This document shows, one piece after another, positions 27,701-41,907 of a DNA stretch of 64,000 bases; within the stretch, counting starts at the first letter, position 1, and each line of letters opens with the position of its first letter. The DNA is from Membranipora membranacea (Eukaryota; Bryozoa; Gymnolaemata; Cheilostomatida; Membraniporidae). The stretch is from NCBI GenBank assembly GCA_914767715.1, contig OU612067.1:20994162-21058161 (forward strand), read 5' to 3'. The translations under genes and the position numbers were made by a program. The notes under the pieces are model-generated. The model did no database searches. It was not told the origin of the DNA and saw only the letters and a list, made by a program, of their open reading frames with translations.

Positions 27701-30458
27701 CCAAACTAAATGGGGCAGCCCCAAACGGGTTTCAGTTCCAAAGTCAGCATGAAATTCCCCACGGATTAGAGTAGGTTATTAGGAAGTCTATTTTTTGAAC
27801 TGGCCGCAAAAAAAGCAATGGGTCCCCCCTTTGTTACTTTTCTTAATTTTAAAATCGCTCTCATTTCTGTTCTATTTATCGTAGGATCTTCATATTCTGG
27901 AATTTGAATGAGGCCAATGAGGCCATCAACTGGTGCGAGTTTGAAAGAATTCCGATGGCTATTTAAATTTTTTACCCTGCGTTTGGCATGTTTTTTAATG
28001 ACAAAAGTGGCCCTCGTTAAAAATGTCGCTGACGCCAAACTAAAAGGGGCAGCCCCAAACGGGTTTCAGTTCCAAAGTCAGCATGAAATTCCCCACGGTT
28101 TAGAGTAGGTTATGAGGAAATCTATTTTTTGAACTGGCCGTAAAAAAAGCAAAGGGTCCCCCCTTTGTTACTTTTTTTAATTTTAAAATCGCTCTCATTT
28201 CCGTTCTATTTATCGTAGGATCTTCATATTCTGGAATTTGAATGAGGCCAATGAGGCCATCAACTGGTGTGAGTTTGAAAGAATTCCGATGGCTATTTAA
28301 ATTTTTTACCCTGCGTTTGGCATGTTTTTTAATGACAAAAGTGGCCCTCGTTAAAAATGTCGCTGACGCCAAACTAAAAGGGGCAGCCCCAAACGGGTTT
28401 CAGTTCCAAAGTCAGCATGAAATTCCCCACGGATTAGAGTAGGTTATGAGGAAATCTATTTTGTGAACTGGCCGTAATAAAAGCAAAGGGTCCCCCCCTT
28501 TGTTACTTTTTTTAATTTTAAAATCGCTCTCATTTCCGTTCTATTTATCGTAGGATCTTCATATTCTGGAATTTGAATGAGGCCAATGAGGCCATCAACT
28601 GGTGCGAGTTTGAAAGAATTCCGATGGCTATTTAAATTTTTTATCCTGCATTTGGCATGTTTTTTAATGACAAAAGTGGCCCTCGTTAAAAATGTTGCTG
28701 ACGCCAAACTAAAAGGGGCAGCCCCAAACGGGTTTCAGTTCCAAAGTCAGCATGAAATTCCCCACGGTTTAGAGTAGGTTATGAGGAAATCTATTTTTTG
28801 AACTGGCCGTAATAAAAGCAAGGGGTCCCCCCTTTGTTACTTTTTTTAATTTTAAAATGGCTGTCATTTCTGTTCTATTTATCGTAGGATCTTCATATTC
28901 TGGAATTTGAATGAGGCCAATGAGGCCATCAACTGGTGCGAGTTTGAAAGAATTCCGATGGCTATTTAAATTTTTTACCCTGCGTTTGTCATGTTTTTTA
29001 ATGACAAAAGTGGCCCTCGTTAAAAATGTCGCTGACGCCAAACTAAAAGGGGCAGCCCCAAACGGGTTTCAGTTCCAAAGTCAGCATGAAATTCCCCACG
29101 GATTAGAGTAGGTTATGAGGAAATCTATTATTTGAACTGGCCGTAAAAAAAGCAATGGGTCCCCCCCTTTGTTACTTTTTTTAATTTTAAAATCGCTCTC
29201 ATTTCCGTTCTATTTATCGTAGGATCTTCATATTCTGGAATTTGAATGAGGCCAATAAGGCCATCAACTGGTCCGAATTTGAAAGAATTCCGATGGCTAT
29301 TTAAATTTTTTACCCTGCGTTTGGCATGTTTTTTAATGACAAAAGTGGCCCTCGTTAAAAATGTCGCTGACGCCAAACTAAAAGGGGCAGCCCGAAACGG
29401 GTTTCAGTTCCAAAGTCAGCATGAAATTCCCCACGGTTTAGAGTAGGTTATGAGGAAATTTTTTTTTTGAACTGGCCGTAAAAAAAGCAAAGGGTCCCCC
29501 CTTTGTTACTTTTTTTAATTTTAAAATCGCTCTCATTTCCGTTCTATTTATCGTAGGATCTTCATATTCTGGAATTTGAATGAGGCCAATGAGGCCATCG
29601 ACTGGTCCGAGTTTGAAAGAATTCCGATGGCTATTTAAATTTTTTTACCCTGCGTTTGGCATGTTTTTTAATGACAAAAGTGGCCCCCGTTAAAAATGTC
29701 GCTGACGCCAAACTAAAAGGGGCAGCCCCAAACGGGTTTCAGTTCCAAAGTCAGCATGAAATTCCCCACGGTTTAGAGTAGGTTATGAGGAAATCTATTT
29801 TTCAAACTGGCTTTAAAAAAAGCAAAGGGTCCCCCCTTTGTTACTTTTTTTAATTTTAAAATCGCTCTGATTTCAGTTCTATTTATCGTAGGATCTTCAT
29901 ATTCTGGAATGTGGATGAGGCCAATGAGGCCATCGACTGGTCCGAGTTTGAAAGAATTCCGATGGCTATTTAAATTTTTTACCCTGCGTTTGGCATGTTT
30001 TTTTATGACAAAAGTGGCCCCCGTTAAAAATGTCGCTGGCGCCAAACTAAAAGGGGCAGCCCGAAACGGGTTTCAGTTCCAAAGTCATCATAAAATTCCC
30101 CACGGTTTAGAGTAGGTTATGAGGAAATCTATTTTTTGAACTGGCCGTAAAAAAAGCAAAGGGTCCCCCCTTTGTTACTTTTTTTAATTTTAAAGTCGCT
30201 CTTATTTCCGTTCTATTTATCGTAGGATCTTCATATTCTGGAATTTGAATAAGGCCAATGAGGCCATCAACTGGTCCGAGTTTGAAAGAATCCCGATGGC
30301 TATTTAAATTTTTTACCCTGCGTTTGGCATGTTTTTTAATGACAAAAGTGGCCCTCGTTATAAATGTCGCTGACGCCAAACTAAAATGGGCAGCCCCAAA
30401 CGGGTTTCAGTTCCAAAGTCAGCATGAAATTCCCCACGGATTAGAGTAGGTTATGAGG
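24451..30458. repeat. 9-mer higher-order tandem duplication (3,008/3,009 bp period)
   Basis: About nine monomers are repeated in tandem (roughly 24,451-27,458 and 27,459-30,458). Matching private variants recur throughout: GGTTATTAGGAAGTC, TTTTCTTAATTTT, GGTGTGAG, TATCCTGCATTTGG, AAAATGGCTGTC, TTTGTCATG, CTATTATTTGAACTGG, the long T-run after GGAAA, TTTCAAACTGGC, GGAATGTGGATGAGG and GTCATCATAAAATTCC. The second copy has one extra C near 29,166, which shifts the period from 3,008 to 3,009 from there on. Left edge evidence: C at 24,450 versus T at the matching site. Very few differences suggest a recent event or an assembly duplication. Confidence 0.85.
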
Positions 30459-32599
30459 AAATCTATTTTTTGAACTGGCCGTAAAAAAAGCAATGAGTCC
30501 CCCCTTTGTTACATTTTTTAATTTAAAAGTCGCTCTCATTTCCGTTCTATTTATCGTAGGATCTTCATATTCTGGAATTTGAAGGAGGCCAATGAGGCCA
30601 TCAACTGGTTCGAGTTTGAAATAATTCCGATGGCTATTTGAATTTTTTACCCTGCGTTTGGCATGTTTTTAAATGACAAAAGTGGCCCTCGTTAAAAATG
30701 TCGCTGACGCCAAACTGAAAGGGGCAGCCCCAAACGGGTTTCAGTTCGAAAGTCAGCATGAAATTCCCCACGGTATAGAGTAGGTTATGAGGAAATCTAT
30801 TTTTTGAACTGGCCGTAAAAAAAGCAAAGGGTCCCCCCTTTGTTACTTTTTTAATTTTAAAATCGCTCTCATTTCCGTTCTATTTATCGTAGGATCTTCA
30901 TATTCTGGAATTTGAATGAGGCCAATGAGGCCATCAACTGGTCCGAGTTTGAAAGAATTCCGATGGCTATTTAAATTTTTTACCCTGCGTTTGGCATGTT
31001 TTTTAATGACAAAAGTGGCCCTCAATAAAAATGTCGCTGACGCCAAACTAAAAGGAACAGCCCCAAACGGGTTTCAGTTCCAAAGTCAGCATGAAATTCC
31101 CCACGGATTAGAGTAGATTATGAGGAAATCTATTTTTTGAACTGGCCGTAAAAAAAGCGATGGGTCCCCCCTTTGTTACTTTTTTTAATTCTAAAATCGC
31201 TGTCATTTCCGTTCTATTTATCGTAGGATCTTCATATTCTGGAATTTGAATGAGGCCAATGAGGCCATCAACTGGTCCGAGTTTGAAAGAATTCCGATGG
31301 CTATTTAAATTTTTTACCCTGCGTTTGGCATGTTTTTTAATGACAAAAGTGGCCCTCGTTAAAAATGTCGCTGACGCCAAACTAAAAGGGGCAGCCCCAA
31401 ACGGGTTTCAGTTCGAAAGTCAGCATGAAATTCCCCACGGTTTAGAGTAGGTTATGAGGAAATCTATTTTTTGAACTGGCCGTAAAAAAAGCAAAGGGTC
31501 CCCCCTTTGTTACTTTTTTTAATTTAAAAATCGCTCTCATTTCCGTTCTATTTATCGTAGGATCTTCATATTCTGGAATTTGAATGAGGCCAATGAGGCC
31601 ATCAACCATTGCGAGTTTGAAAGAATTCCGATGGCTATTTAAATTTTTTACCCTGCGTTTGGCATGTTTTTTAATGACAAAAGTGGCCCTCGTTAAAAAT
31701 GTCGCTGACGCCAAACTAAAAGGGGCAGCCCCAAACGGGTTTCAGTTCCAAAGTCAGCATGAAATTCCCCACGGTTTAGAGTAGGTTATGAGGAAATCTA
31801 TTTTTTGAACTGGCCGTAATAAAAGCAAAGGGTCCCCCCTTTGTTACTTTTTTAAATTTTAAAATCGCTCTCATTTCCGTTCTATTTATCGTAGGGTCTT
31901 CATCTTCTGGAAATTGAATGAAGCCAATGAGGCCATCAACTGGTGCGAGTTTGAAAGAATTCCGATGGCTATTTAAATTTTTTACCCTGCGTTTGGCATG
32001 TTTTTTAATGACAAAAGTGGCCCTCGTTAAAAATGTCGCTGACGCCAAACTAAAAGGGGCAGCCCCAAACGGGTTTCAGTTCCAAAGTCAGCATGAAATT
32101 CCCCACGGATTAGAGTAGGTTATGAGGAAATCTATTTTTTGAACTGGCCGTAAAAAAAGCAAAGGGTCCCCCCTTTGTTACTTTTTTTAATTTTAAAATC
32201 GCTATGATTTCAGTTCTATTTATCGTAGGATCTTCATATTCTGGAATTTGAATGAGGCCAATGAGGCCATCGACTGGTCCGAGTTTGAAAGAATTCCGAT
32301 GGCTATTTAAATTTTTTACCCTGCGTTTGGCATGTTTTTTTATGACAAAAGCTGCCCCCGTTAAAAATGTCGCTGGCGCCAAACTAAAAGGGGCAGCCCG
32401 AAACGGGTTTCAGTTCCAAAGTCATCATGAAATTCCCCACGGTTTAGAGTAGGTTATGAGGAAATCTATTTTTTGAACTGGCCGTAAAAAAAGCAAAGGG
32501 TCCCCCCTTTGTTACTTTTTTTAATTTTAAAATCGCTCTCATTTCCGTTCTATTTATCGTAGGATCTTCATATTCTGGAATTTGAATGAGGCCAATGAG

Positions 32600-35500
32600 G
32601 CCATCAACTGGTGCGAGTTTGAAAGAATTCCGATGGCTATTCAAATTTTTTACCCTGCGTTTGGCATGTTTTTTAATGACAAAAGTGGCCCTCGTTAAAA
32701 ATGTCGCTGACGCCAAACTAAAAGGGGCAGCCCCAAACGGGTTTCAGTTCCAAAGTCAGCATGAAATTCCCCACGGTTTAGAGTAGGTTATGAGGAAATC
32801 TATTTTTTGAACTGGCCGTAATAAAAGCAAAGGGTCCCCCTTTGTTACTTTTTTTAATTTTAATATCGCTCTCATTTCCGTTCTAATTATCGTAGGATCT
32901 TCATATTCTGGAATTCGAATAAGGCCAATGAGGCCATCAACTGGTCCGAGTTTGAAAGAGTTCCGATGGCTATTTAAATTTTTTACCCTGCGTTTGGCAT
33001 GTTTTTTAATGACAAAAGTGGCCCTCGTTATAAATGTCGCTGACGCCAAACTAAAATGGGCAGCCCCAAACGGGTTTCAGTTCCAAAGTCAGCATGAAAT
33101 TCCCCACGGATTAGAGTAGGTTATGAGGAACTCTATTTTTTGAACTGGCCGTAAAAAAAGCAATGGGTCCCCCCTTTGTTACTTTTTTTAATTTTAAAAT
33201 CGCTCTCATTTCCGTTCTATTTATCGTAGGATCTTCATATTCTGGAATTTGAATGAGGCCAATGAGGCCATCAACTGGTTTGAGTTTGAAATAATTCCGA
33301 TGGCTATTTGAATTTTTTACCCTGCGTTTGACATGTTTTTAAATGACAAAAGTGGCCCTCGTTAAAAATGTCGCTGACGCCAAACTAAAAGGGGCAGCCC
33401 CAAACGGGTTTCAGTTCGAAAGTCAGCATGAAATTCCCCACGGTTTAGAGTAGGTTATGAGGAAATCTATTTTTTGAACTGGCCGTAAAAAAAGCAAAGG
33501 GTCCCCCCTTTGTTACTTTTTTAATTTTAAAATCGCTCTCATTTCCGTTCTATTTATCGTAGGATCTTCATATTCTGGAATTTGAATGAGGCCAATGAGG
33601 CCATCAACTGGTGCGAGTTTGAAAGAATTCCGATGGCTATTTAAATTTTTTACCCTGCGTTTGGCATGTTTTTTAATGACAAAAGTGGCCCTCATTAAAA
33701 ATGTCGCTGACGCCAAACTAAAAGGAACAGCCCCAAACGGGTTTCAGTTCCAAAGTCAGCATGAAATTCCCCACGGATTAGAGTAGGTTATGAGGAAATC
33801 TATTTTTTGAACTGGCCGTAATAAAAGCAAAGGGTCCCCCCCCTTTGTTACTTTTTTTAATTTTGAAATCGCTCTCATTTCCGTTCTATTTATCGTAGGA
33901 TCTTCATATTCTGGAATTTGAATGAGGCCAATGAGGCCATCAACTGGTGCGAGTTTGAAAGAATTCCGATGGCTATTTAAATTTTTTATCCTGCATTTGG
34001 CGTGTTTTTTAATGACAAAAGTGGCCCTCGTTAAAAATGTTGCTGACGCCAAACTAAAAGGGGCAGCCCCAAACGGGTTTCAGTTCCAAAGTCAGCATGA
34101 AATTCCCCACAGTTTAGAGTAGGTTATGAGGAAATCTATTTTTTGAACTGGCCGTAATAAAAGCAAGGGGTCCCCCCTTTGTTACTTTTTTTAATTTTAA
34201 AATGGCTCTCATTTCTGTTCTATTTATCGTAGGATCTTCATATTCTGGAATTTGAATGAGGCCAATGAGGCCATCAACTGGTGCGAGTTTGAAAGAATTC
34301 CGATGGCTATTTAAATTTTTTACCCTGCGTTTGTCATGTTTTTTAATGACAAAAGTGGCCCTCGTTAAAAATGTCGCTGACGCCAAACTAAAAGGGGCAG
34401 CCCCAAACGGGTTTCAGTTCCAAAGTCAGCATGAAATTCCCCACGGATTAGAGTAGGTTATGAGGAAATCTATTTTTTGAACTGGCCGTAAAAAAAAGCA
34501 ATGGGTCCCCCCTTTGTTACTTTTTTTAATTTTAAAATCGCTCTCATTTCCGTTCTATTTATTGTAGGATCTTCATATTCTGGAATTTGAATGAGGCCAA
34601 TAAGGCCATCAACTGGTCCGAGTTTGAAAGAATTCCGATGGCTATTTAAATTTTTTACCCTGCGTTTGGCATGTTTTTTAATGACAAAAGTCGCCCTCGT
34701 TAAAAATGTCGCTGACGCCAAACTAAAAGGGGCAGCCCGAAACGGGTTTCAGTTCCAAAGTCAGCATGAAATTCCCCACGGTTTAGAGTAGGTTATGAGG
34801 AAATTTTTTTTTTGAACTGGCCGTAAAAAAAGCAAAGGGTCCCCCCTTTGTTACTTTTTTTAATTTTAAAATCGCTCTGATTTCTGTTCTATTTATCGTA
34901 GGATCTTCATATTCTGGAATTTGAATGAGGCCAATGAGGCCATCGACTGGTCCGAGTTTGAAAGAATTCCCATGGCTATTTAAATTTTTTACCCTGCGTT
35001 TGGCATGTTTTTTAATGACAAAAGTGGCCCCCGTTAAAAATGTCGCTGACGCCAAACTAAAAGGGGCAGCCCCAAACGGGTTTCAGTTCCAAAGTCAGCA
35101 TGAAATTCCCCACGGTTTAGAGTAGGTTATGAGGAAATCTATTTTTTGAACTGGCCGTAAAAAAAGCAAAGGGTCCCCCCTTTGTTACTTTTTTTAATTT
35201 TAAAGTCGCTCTCATTTCCGTTCTATTTATCGTAGGATCTTCATATTCTGGAATTTGAATAAGGCCAATGAGGCCATCAACTGGTCCGAGTTCGAAAGAA
35301 TCCCGATGGCTATTTAAATTTTTTACCCTGCGTTTGGCATGTTTTTTAATGACAAAAGTGGCCCTCGTTATAAATGTCGCTGACGCCAAACTAAAATGGG
35401 CAGCCCCAAACGGGTTTCAGTTCCAAAGTCAGCATGAAATTCCCCACGGATTAGAGTAGGTTATGAGGAAATCTATTTTTTGAACTGGCCGTAAAAAAAG

Positions 35501-38500
35501 CAATGAGTCCCCCCTTTGTTACTTTTTTTAATTTAAAAGTCGCTCTCATTTCCGTTCTATTTATCGTAGGATCTTCATATTCTGGAATTTGAATAAGGCC
35601 AATGAGGCCATCAACTGGTCCGAGTTCGAAAGAATCCCGATGGCTATTTAAATTTTTTACCCTGCGTTTGGCATGTTTTTTAATGACAAAAGTGGCCCTC
35701 GTTATAAATGTCGCTGACGCCAAACTAAAATGGGCAGCCCCAAACGGGTTTCAGTTCCAAAGTCAGCATGAAATTCCCCACGGATTAGAGTAGGTTATGA
35801 GGAAATCTATTTTTTGAACTGGCCGTAAAAAAAGCAATGAGTCCCCCCTTTGTTACTTTTTTTAATTTAAAAGTCGCTCTCATTTCCGTTCTATTTATCG
35901 TAGGATCTTCATATTCTGGAATTTGAAGGAGGCCAATGAGGCCATCAACTGGTTCGAGTTTGAAATAATTCCGATGGCTATTTGAATTTTTTACCCTGCG
36001 TTTGGCATGTTTTTAAATGACAAAAGTGGCCCTCGTTAAAAATGTCGCTGACGCCAAACTAAAAGGGGCAGCCCCAAACGGTTTCAGTTCGAAAGTCAGC
36101 ATGAAATTCCCAACGGTATAGAGTAGGTTATGAGGAAATCTATTTTTTGAACTGGCCGTAAAAAAAGCAAAGGGTCCCCCCTTTGGTACTTTTTTAATTT
36201 TAAAATCGCTCTCATTTCCGTTCTATTTATCGTAGGATCTTCATATTCTGGAATTTGAATGAGGCCAATGTGGCCATCAACTGGTGCGAGTTTGAAAGAA
36301 TTCCGATGGCTATTTAAATTTTTTACCCTGCGTTTGGCATGTTATTTAATGACAAAAGTGGCCCTCATTAAAAATGTCGCTGACGCCAAACTAAAAGGAA
36401 CAGCCCCAAACGGGTTTCAGTTCCAAAGTCAGCATGAAATTCCCCACGGATTAGAGTAGATTATGAGGAAATCTATTTTTTGAACTGGCCGTAAAAAAAG
36501 CGATGGGTCCCCCCTTTGTTACTTTTTTTAATTCTAAAATCACTGTCATTTCCGTTCTATTTATCGTAGGATCTTCATATTCTGGAATTTGAATGAGGCC
36601 AATGAGGCCATCAACTGGTGCGAGTTTGAAAGAATTCCGATGGCTATTTAAATTTTTTACCCTGCGTTTGGCATGTTTTTTAATGACAAAAGTGGCCCTC
36701 GTTAAAAATGTCGCTGACGCCAAACTAAAAGGGGCAGCCCCAAACGGGTTTCAGTTCCAAAGTCAGCATGAAATTCCCCACGGTTTAGAGTAGGTTATGA
36801 GGAAATCTATTTTTTGAACTGGCCGTAATAAAAGCAAAGGGTCCCCCCTTTGTTACTTTTTTAAATTTTAAAATCGCTCTCATTTCCGTTCTATTTATCG
36901 TAGGATCTTCATATTCTGGAATTTGAATGAGGCCAATGAGGCCATCAACTGGTGCGAGTTTGAAAGAATTCCGATGGCTATTCAAATTTTTTACCCTGCG
37001 TTTGGCATGTTTTTTAATGACAAAAGTGGCCCTCGTTAAAAATGTCGCTGACGCCAAACTAAAAGGGGCAGCCCCAAACGGGTTTCAGTTCCAAAGTCAG
37101 CATGACATTCCCCACGGTTTAGAGTAGGTTATGAGGAAATCTATTTTTTGAACTGGCCGTAATAAAAGCAAAGGGTCCCCCCTTTGTTACTTTTTTTAAT
37201 TTTAATATCGCTCTCATTTCCGTTCTATTTATCGTAGGATCTTCATATTCTGGAATTCGAATAAGGCCAATGAGGCCATCAACTGGTCCGAGTTTGAAAG
37301 AATTCCGATGGCTATTTAAATTTTTTACCCTGCGTTTGGCATGTTTTTTAATGACAAAAGTGGCCCTCGTTATAAATGTCGCTGACGCCAAACTAAAATG
37401 GGCAGCCCCAAACGGGTTTCAGTTCCAAAGTCAGCATGAAATTCCCCACGGATTAGAGTAGGTTATGAGGAAATCTATTTTTTGAACTGGCCGTAAAAAA
37501 AGCAATGGGTCCCCCCTTTGTTACTTTTTTTAATTTTAAAATCGCTCTCATTTCCGTTCTATTTATCGTAGGATCTTCATATTCTGGAATTTGAATGAGG
37601 CCAATGAGGCCATCAACTGGTTTGAGTTTGAAATAATTCCGATGGCTATTTGAATTTTTTACCCTGCGTTTGACATGTTTTTAAATGACAAAAGTGGCCC
37701 TCGTTAAAAATGTCGCTGACGCCAAACTAAAAGGGGCAGCCCCAAACGGGTTTCAGTTCGAAAGTCAGCATGAAATTCCCCACGGTTTAGAGTAGGTTAT
37801 GAGGAAATCTATTTTTTGAACTGGCCGTAAAAAAAGCAAAGGGTCCCCCCTTTGTTACTTTTTTAATTTTAAAATCGCTCTCATTTCCGTTCTATTTATC
37901 GTAGGATCTTCATATTCTGGAATTTGAATGAGGCCAATGAGGCCATCAACTGGTGCGAGTTTGAAAGAATTCCGATGGCTATTTAAATTTTTTACCCTGC
38001 GTTTGGCATGTTTTTTAATGACAAAAGTGGCCCTCATTAAAAATGTCGCTGACGCCAAACTAAAAGGAACAGCCCCAAACGGGTTTCAGTTCCAAAGTCA
38101 GCATGAAATTCCCCACGGATTAGAGTAGGTTATGAGGAAATCTATTTTTTGAACTGGCCGTAATAAAAGCAAAGGGTCCCCCCCCTTTGTTACTTTTTTT
38201 AATTTTAAAATCGCTCTCATTTCCGTTCTATTTATCGTAGGATCTTCATATTCTGGAATTTGAATGAGGCCAATGAGGCCATCAACTGGTGCGAGTTTGA
38301 AAGAATTCCGATGGCTATTTAAATTTTTTATCCTGCATTTGGCGTGTTTTTTAATGACAAAAGTGGCCCTCGTTAAAAATGTTGCTGACGCCAAACTAAA
38401 AGGGGCAGCCCCAAACGGGTTTCAGTTCCAAAGTCAGCATGAAATTCCCCACAGGTTAGAGTAGGTTATGAGGAAATCTATTTTTTGAACTGGCCGTAAT

Positions 38501-39930
38501 AAAAGCAAGGGGTCCCCCCTTTGTTACTTTTTTTAATTTTAAAATGGCTCTCATTTCTGTTCTATTTATCGTAGGATCTTCATATTCTGGAATTTGAATG
38601 AGGCCAATGAGGCCATCAACTGGTGCGAGTTTGAAAGAATTCCGATGGCTATTTAAATTTTTTACCCTGCGTTTGTCATGTTTTTTAATGACAAAAGTGG
38701 CCCTCATTAAAAATGTCGCTGACGCCAAACTAAAAGGGGCAGCCCCAAACGGGTTTCAGTTCCAAAGTCAGCATGAAATTCCCCACGGATTAGAGTAGGT
38801 TATGAGGAAATCTATTTTTTGAACTGGCCGTAAAAAAAGCAATGGGTCCCCCCTTTGTTACTTTTTTTAATTTTAAAATCGCTCTCATTTCCGTTCTATT
38901 TATTGTAGGATCTTCATATTCTGGAATTTGAATGAGGCCAATAAGGCCATCAACTGGTCCGAGTTTGAACGAATTCCGATGGCTATTTAAATTTTTTACC
39001 CTGCGTTTGGCATGTTTTTTAATGAAAAAAGTCGCCCTCGTTAAAAATGTCGCTGACGCCAAACTAAAAGGGGCAGCCCGAAACGGGTTTCAGTTCCAAA
39101 GTCAGCATGAAATTCCCCACGGTTTAGAGTAGGTTATGAGGAAATTTTTTTTTTGAACTGGCCGTAAAAAAAGCAAAGGGTCCCCCCTTTGTTACTTTTT
39201 TTAATTTTAAAATCGCTCTGATTTCTGTTCTATTTATCGTAGGATCTTCATATTCTGGAATTTGAATGAGGCCAATGAGGCCATCGACTGGTCCGAGTTT
39301 GAAAGAATTCCGATGGCTATTTAAATTTTTTACCCTGCGTTTGGCATGTTTTTTAATGACAAAAGTGGCCCCCGTTAAAAATGTTGCTGACGCCAAACTA
39401 AAAGGGGCAGCCCCAAACGGGTTTCAGTTCCAAAGTCAGCATGAAATTCCCCACGGTTTAGAGTAGGTTATGAGGAAATCTATTTTTTGAACTGGCCGTA
39501 AAAAAAGCAAAGGGTCCCCCCTTTGTTACTTTTTTTAATTTTAAAGTCGCTCTCATTTCCGTTCTATTTATCGTAGGATCTTCATATTCTGGAATTTGAA
39601 TAAGGCCAATGAGGCCATCAACTGGTCCGAGTTTGAAAGAATCCCGATGGCTATTTAAATTTTTTACCCTGCGTTTGGCATGTTTTTTAATGACAAAAGT
39701 GGCCCTCGTTATAAATGTCGCTGACGCCAAACTAAAATGGGCAGCCCCAAACGGGTTTCAGTTCCAAAGTCAGCATGAAATTCCCCACGGATTAGAGTAG
39801 GTTATGAGGAAATCTATTTTTTGAACTGGCCGTAAAAAAAGCAATGAGTCCCCCCTTTGTTACTTTTTTTAATTTAAAAGTCGCTCTCATTTCCGTTCTA
39901 TTTATCGTAGGATCTTCATATTCTGGAATT
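32600..39930. repeat. 13-monomer spaced higher-order blocks (period 4,341-4,342 bp)
   Basis: Sequence at about 32.6-35.6 kb recurs at about 36.9-39.9 kb with a spacing of 4,341-4,342 bp (13 x 334). Shared variants include GGCTATTCAAATT, GGAATTCGAATAAGG, GGTTTGAGTTTG with GTTTGACATG, AAAAGGAACAGCC, the eight-C run, TATCCTGCATTTGGCG, AAAATGGCTCTC, TTTATTGTAGG with CCAATAAGGCC and AAAAGTCGCCC, then the long T-run monomer. The intervening stretch holds an extra near-identical monomer pair (near 35.1 and 35.45 kb), so the two copies are not strictly co-linear beyond about 35.6 kb. A third related block starts near 47.5 kb. Confidence 0.75.
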
Positions 39931-40802
39931 TGAAGGAGGCCAATGAGGCCATCAACTGGTTCGAGTTTGAAATAATTCCGATGGCTATTTGAATTTTTTA
40001 CCCTGCGTTTGGCATGTTTTTAAATGACAAAAGTGGCCCTCGTTAAAAATGTCGCTGACGCCAAACTAAAAGGGGCAGCCCCAAACGGGATTCAGTTCGA
40101 AAGTCAGCATGAAATTCCCCACGGTATAGAGTAGGTTATGAGGAAATCTATTTTTTGAACTGGCCGTAAAAAAAGCAAAGGGTCCCCCCTTTGTTACTTT
40201 TTTAATTTTAAAATCGCTCTCATTTCCGTTCTATTTATCGTAGGATCTTCATATTCTGGAATTTGAATGAGGCCAATGAGGCCATCAACTGGTGCGAGTT
40301 TGAAAGAATTCCGATGGCTATTTAAATTTTTTACCCTGCGTTTGGCATGTTTTTTAATGACAAAAGTGGCCCTCGTTAAAAATGTCGCTGACGCCAAACT
40401 AAAAGGGGCAGCCCCAAACGGGTTTCAGTTCGAAAGTCAGCATGAAATTCCCCACGGTTTAGAGTAGGTTATGAGGAAATCTATTTTTTGAACTGGCCGT
40501 AAAAAAAGCAAAGGATCCCCCCTTTGTTACTTTTTTAAATTTTAAAATCGCTCTCATTTCCGTTCTATTTATCGTAGGATCTTCATATTCTGGAATTTGA
40601 ATGAGGCCAATGAGGCCATCAACTGGTGCGAGTTTGAAAGAATTCCGATGGCTATTTAAATTTTTTACCCTGCGTTTGGCATGTTTTTTAATGACAAAAG
40701 TGGCCCTCATTAAAAATGTCGCTGACGCCAAACTAAAAGGAACAGCCCCAAACGGGTTTCAGTTCCAAAGTCAGCATGAAATTCCCCACGGATTAGAGTA
40801 GA

Positions 40803-41100
40803 TTATGAGGAAATCTATTTTTTGAACTGGCCGTTAATTTTAAAATCGCTATGATTTCAGTTCTATTTATCGTAGGATCTTCATATTCTGGAATTTGAAT
40901 GAGGCCAATGAGGCCATCGACTGGTCCGAGTTTGAAAGAATTCCGATGGCTATTTAAATTTTTTACCCTGCGTTTGGCATGTTTTTTTATGACAAAAGTG
41001 GCCCCCGTTAAAAATGTCGCTGGCGCCAAACTAAAAGGGGCAGCCCCAAACGGGTTTCAGTTCCAAAGTCAGCATGAAATTCCCCACGGTTTAGAGTAGG
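40803..41100. repeat. Shortened monomer with 36-bp internal deletion (298 bp)
   Basis: At about 40,834 the sequence reads GAACTGGCCGTTAATTTT. The usual A-run, the CAAAGGG/CCCTTTG inverted repeat and most of the following T-run (36 bp in all) are missing. The rest of the copy belongs to the subtype with CATCGACTGG, TTTTTTTATGAC and GCTGGCGCC. The copy ends at a normal phase, giving 298 bp. This is the largest internal deletion I found in the array. Confidence 0.85.
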
Positions 41101-41907
41101 TTAGGAGGAAATCTATTTTTGAACTGGCCGTAAAAAAAGCAAAGGGTCCCCCCTTTGTTACTTTTTTTAATTTTAAAGTCGCTCTCATTTCCGTTCTATT
41201 TATCGTAGGATCTTCATATTCTGGAATTTGAATGAGGCCAATGAGGCCATCAACTGGTGCGAGTTTGAAAGAATTCCGATGGCTATTTAAATTTTTTACC
41301 CTGCGTTTGGCATGTTTTTTAATGACAAAAGTGGCCCTCATTAAAAATGTCGCTGACGCCAAACTAAAAGGAACAGCCCCAAACGGGTTTCAGTTCCAAA
41401 GTCAGCATGAAATTCCCCACGGATTAGAGTAGATTATGAGGAAATCTATTTTTTGAACTGGCCGTAAAAAAAGCGATGGGTCCCCCCTTTGTTACTTTTT
41501 TTAATTCTAAAATCACTGTCATTTCCGTTCTATTTATCGTAGGATCTTCATATTCTGGAATTTGAATGAGGCCAATGAGGCCATCAACTGGTCCGAGTTT
41601 GAAAGAATTCCGATGGCTATTTAAATTTTTTACCCTGCGTTTGGCATGTTTTTTAATGACAAAAGTGGCCCTCGTTAAAAATGTCGCTGACGCCAAACTA
41701 AAAGGGGCAGCCCCAAACGGGTTTCAGTTCCAAAGTCAGCTTGAAATTCCCCACGGTTTAGAGTAGGTTAGGAGGAAATCTATTTTTTGAACTGGCCGTA
41801 AAAGAAGCAAAGGGTCCCCCCTTTGTTACTTTTTTTAATTTTAAAGTCGCTCTGATTTCAGTTCTATTTATCGTAGGATCTTCATATTCTGGAATTTGAA
41901 TGAGGCC

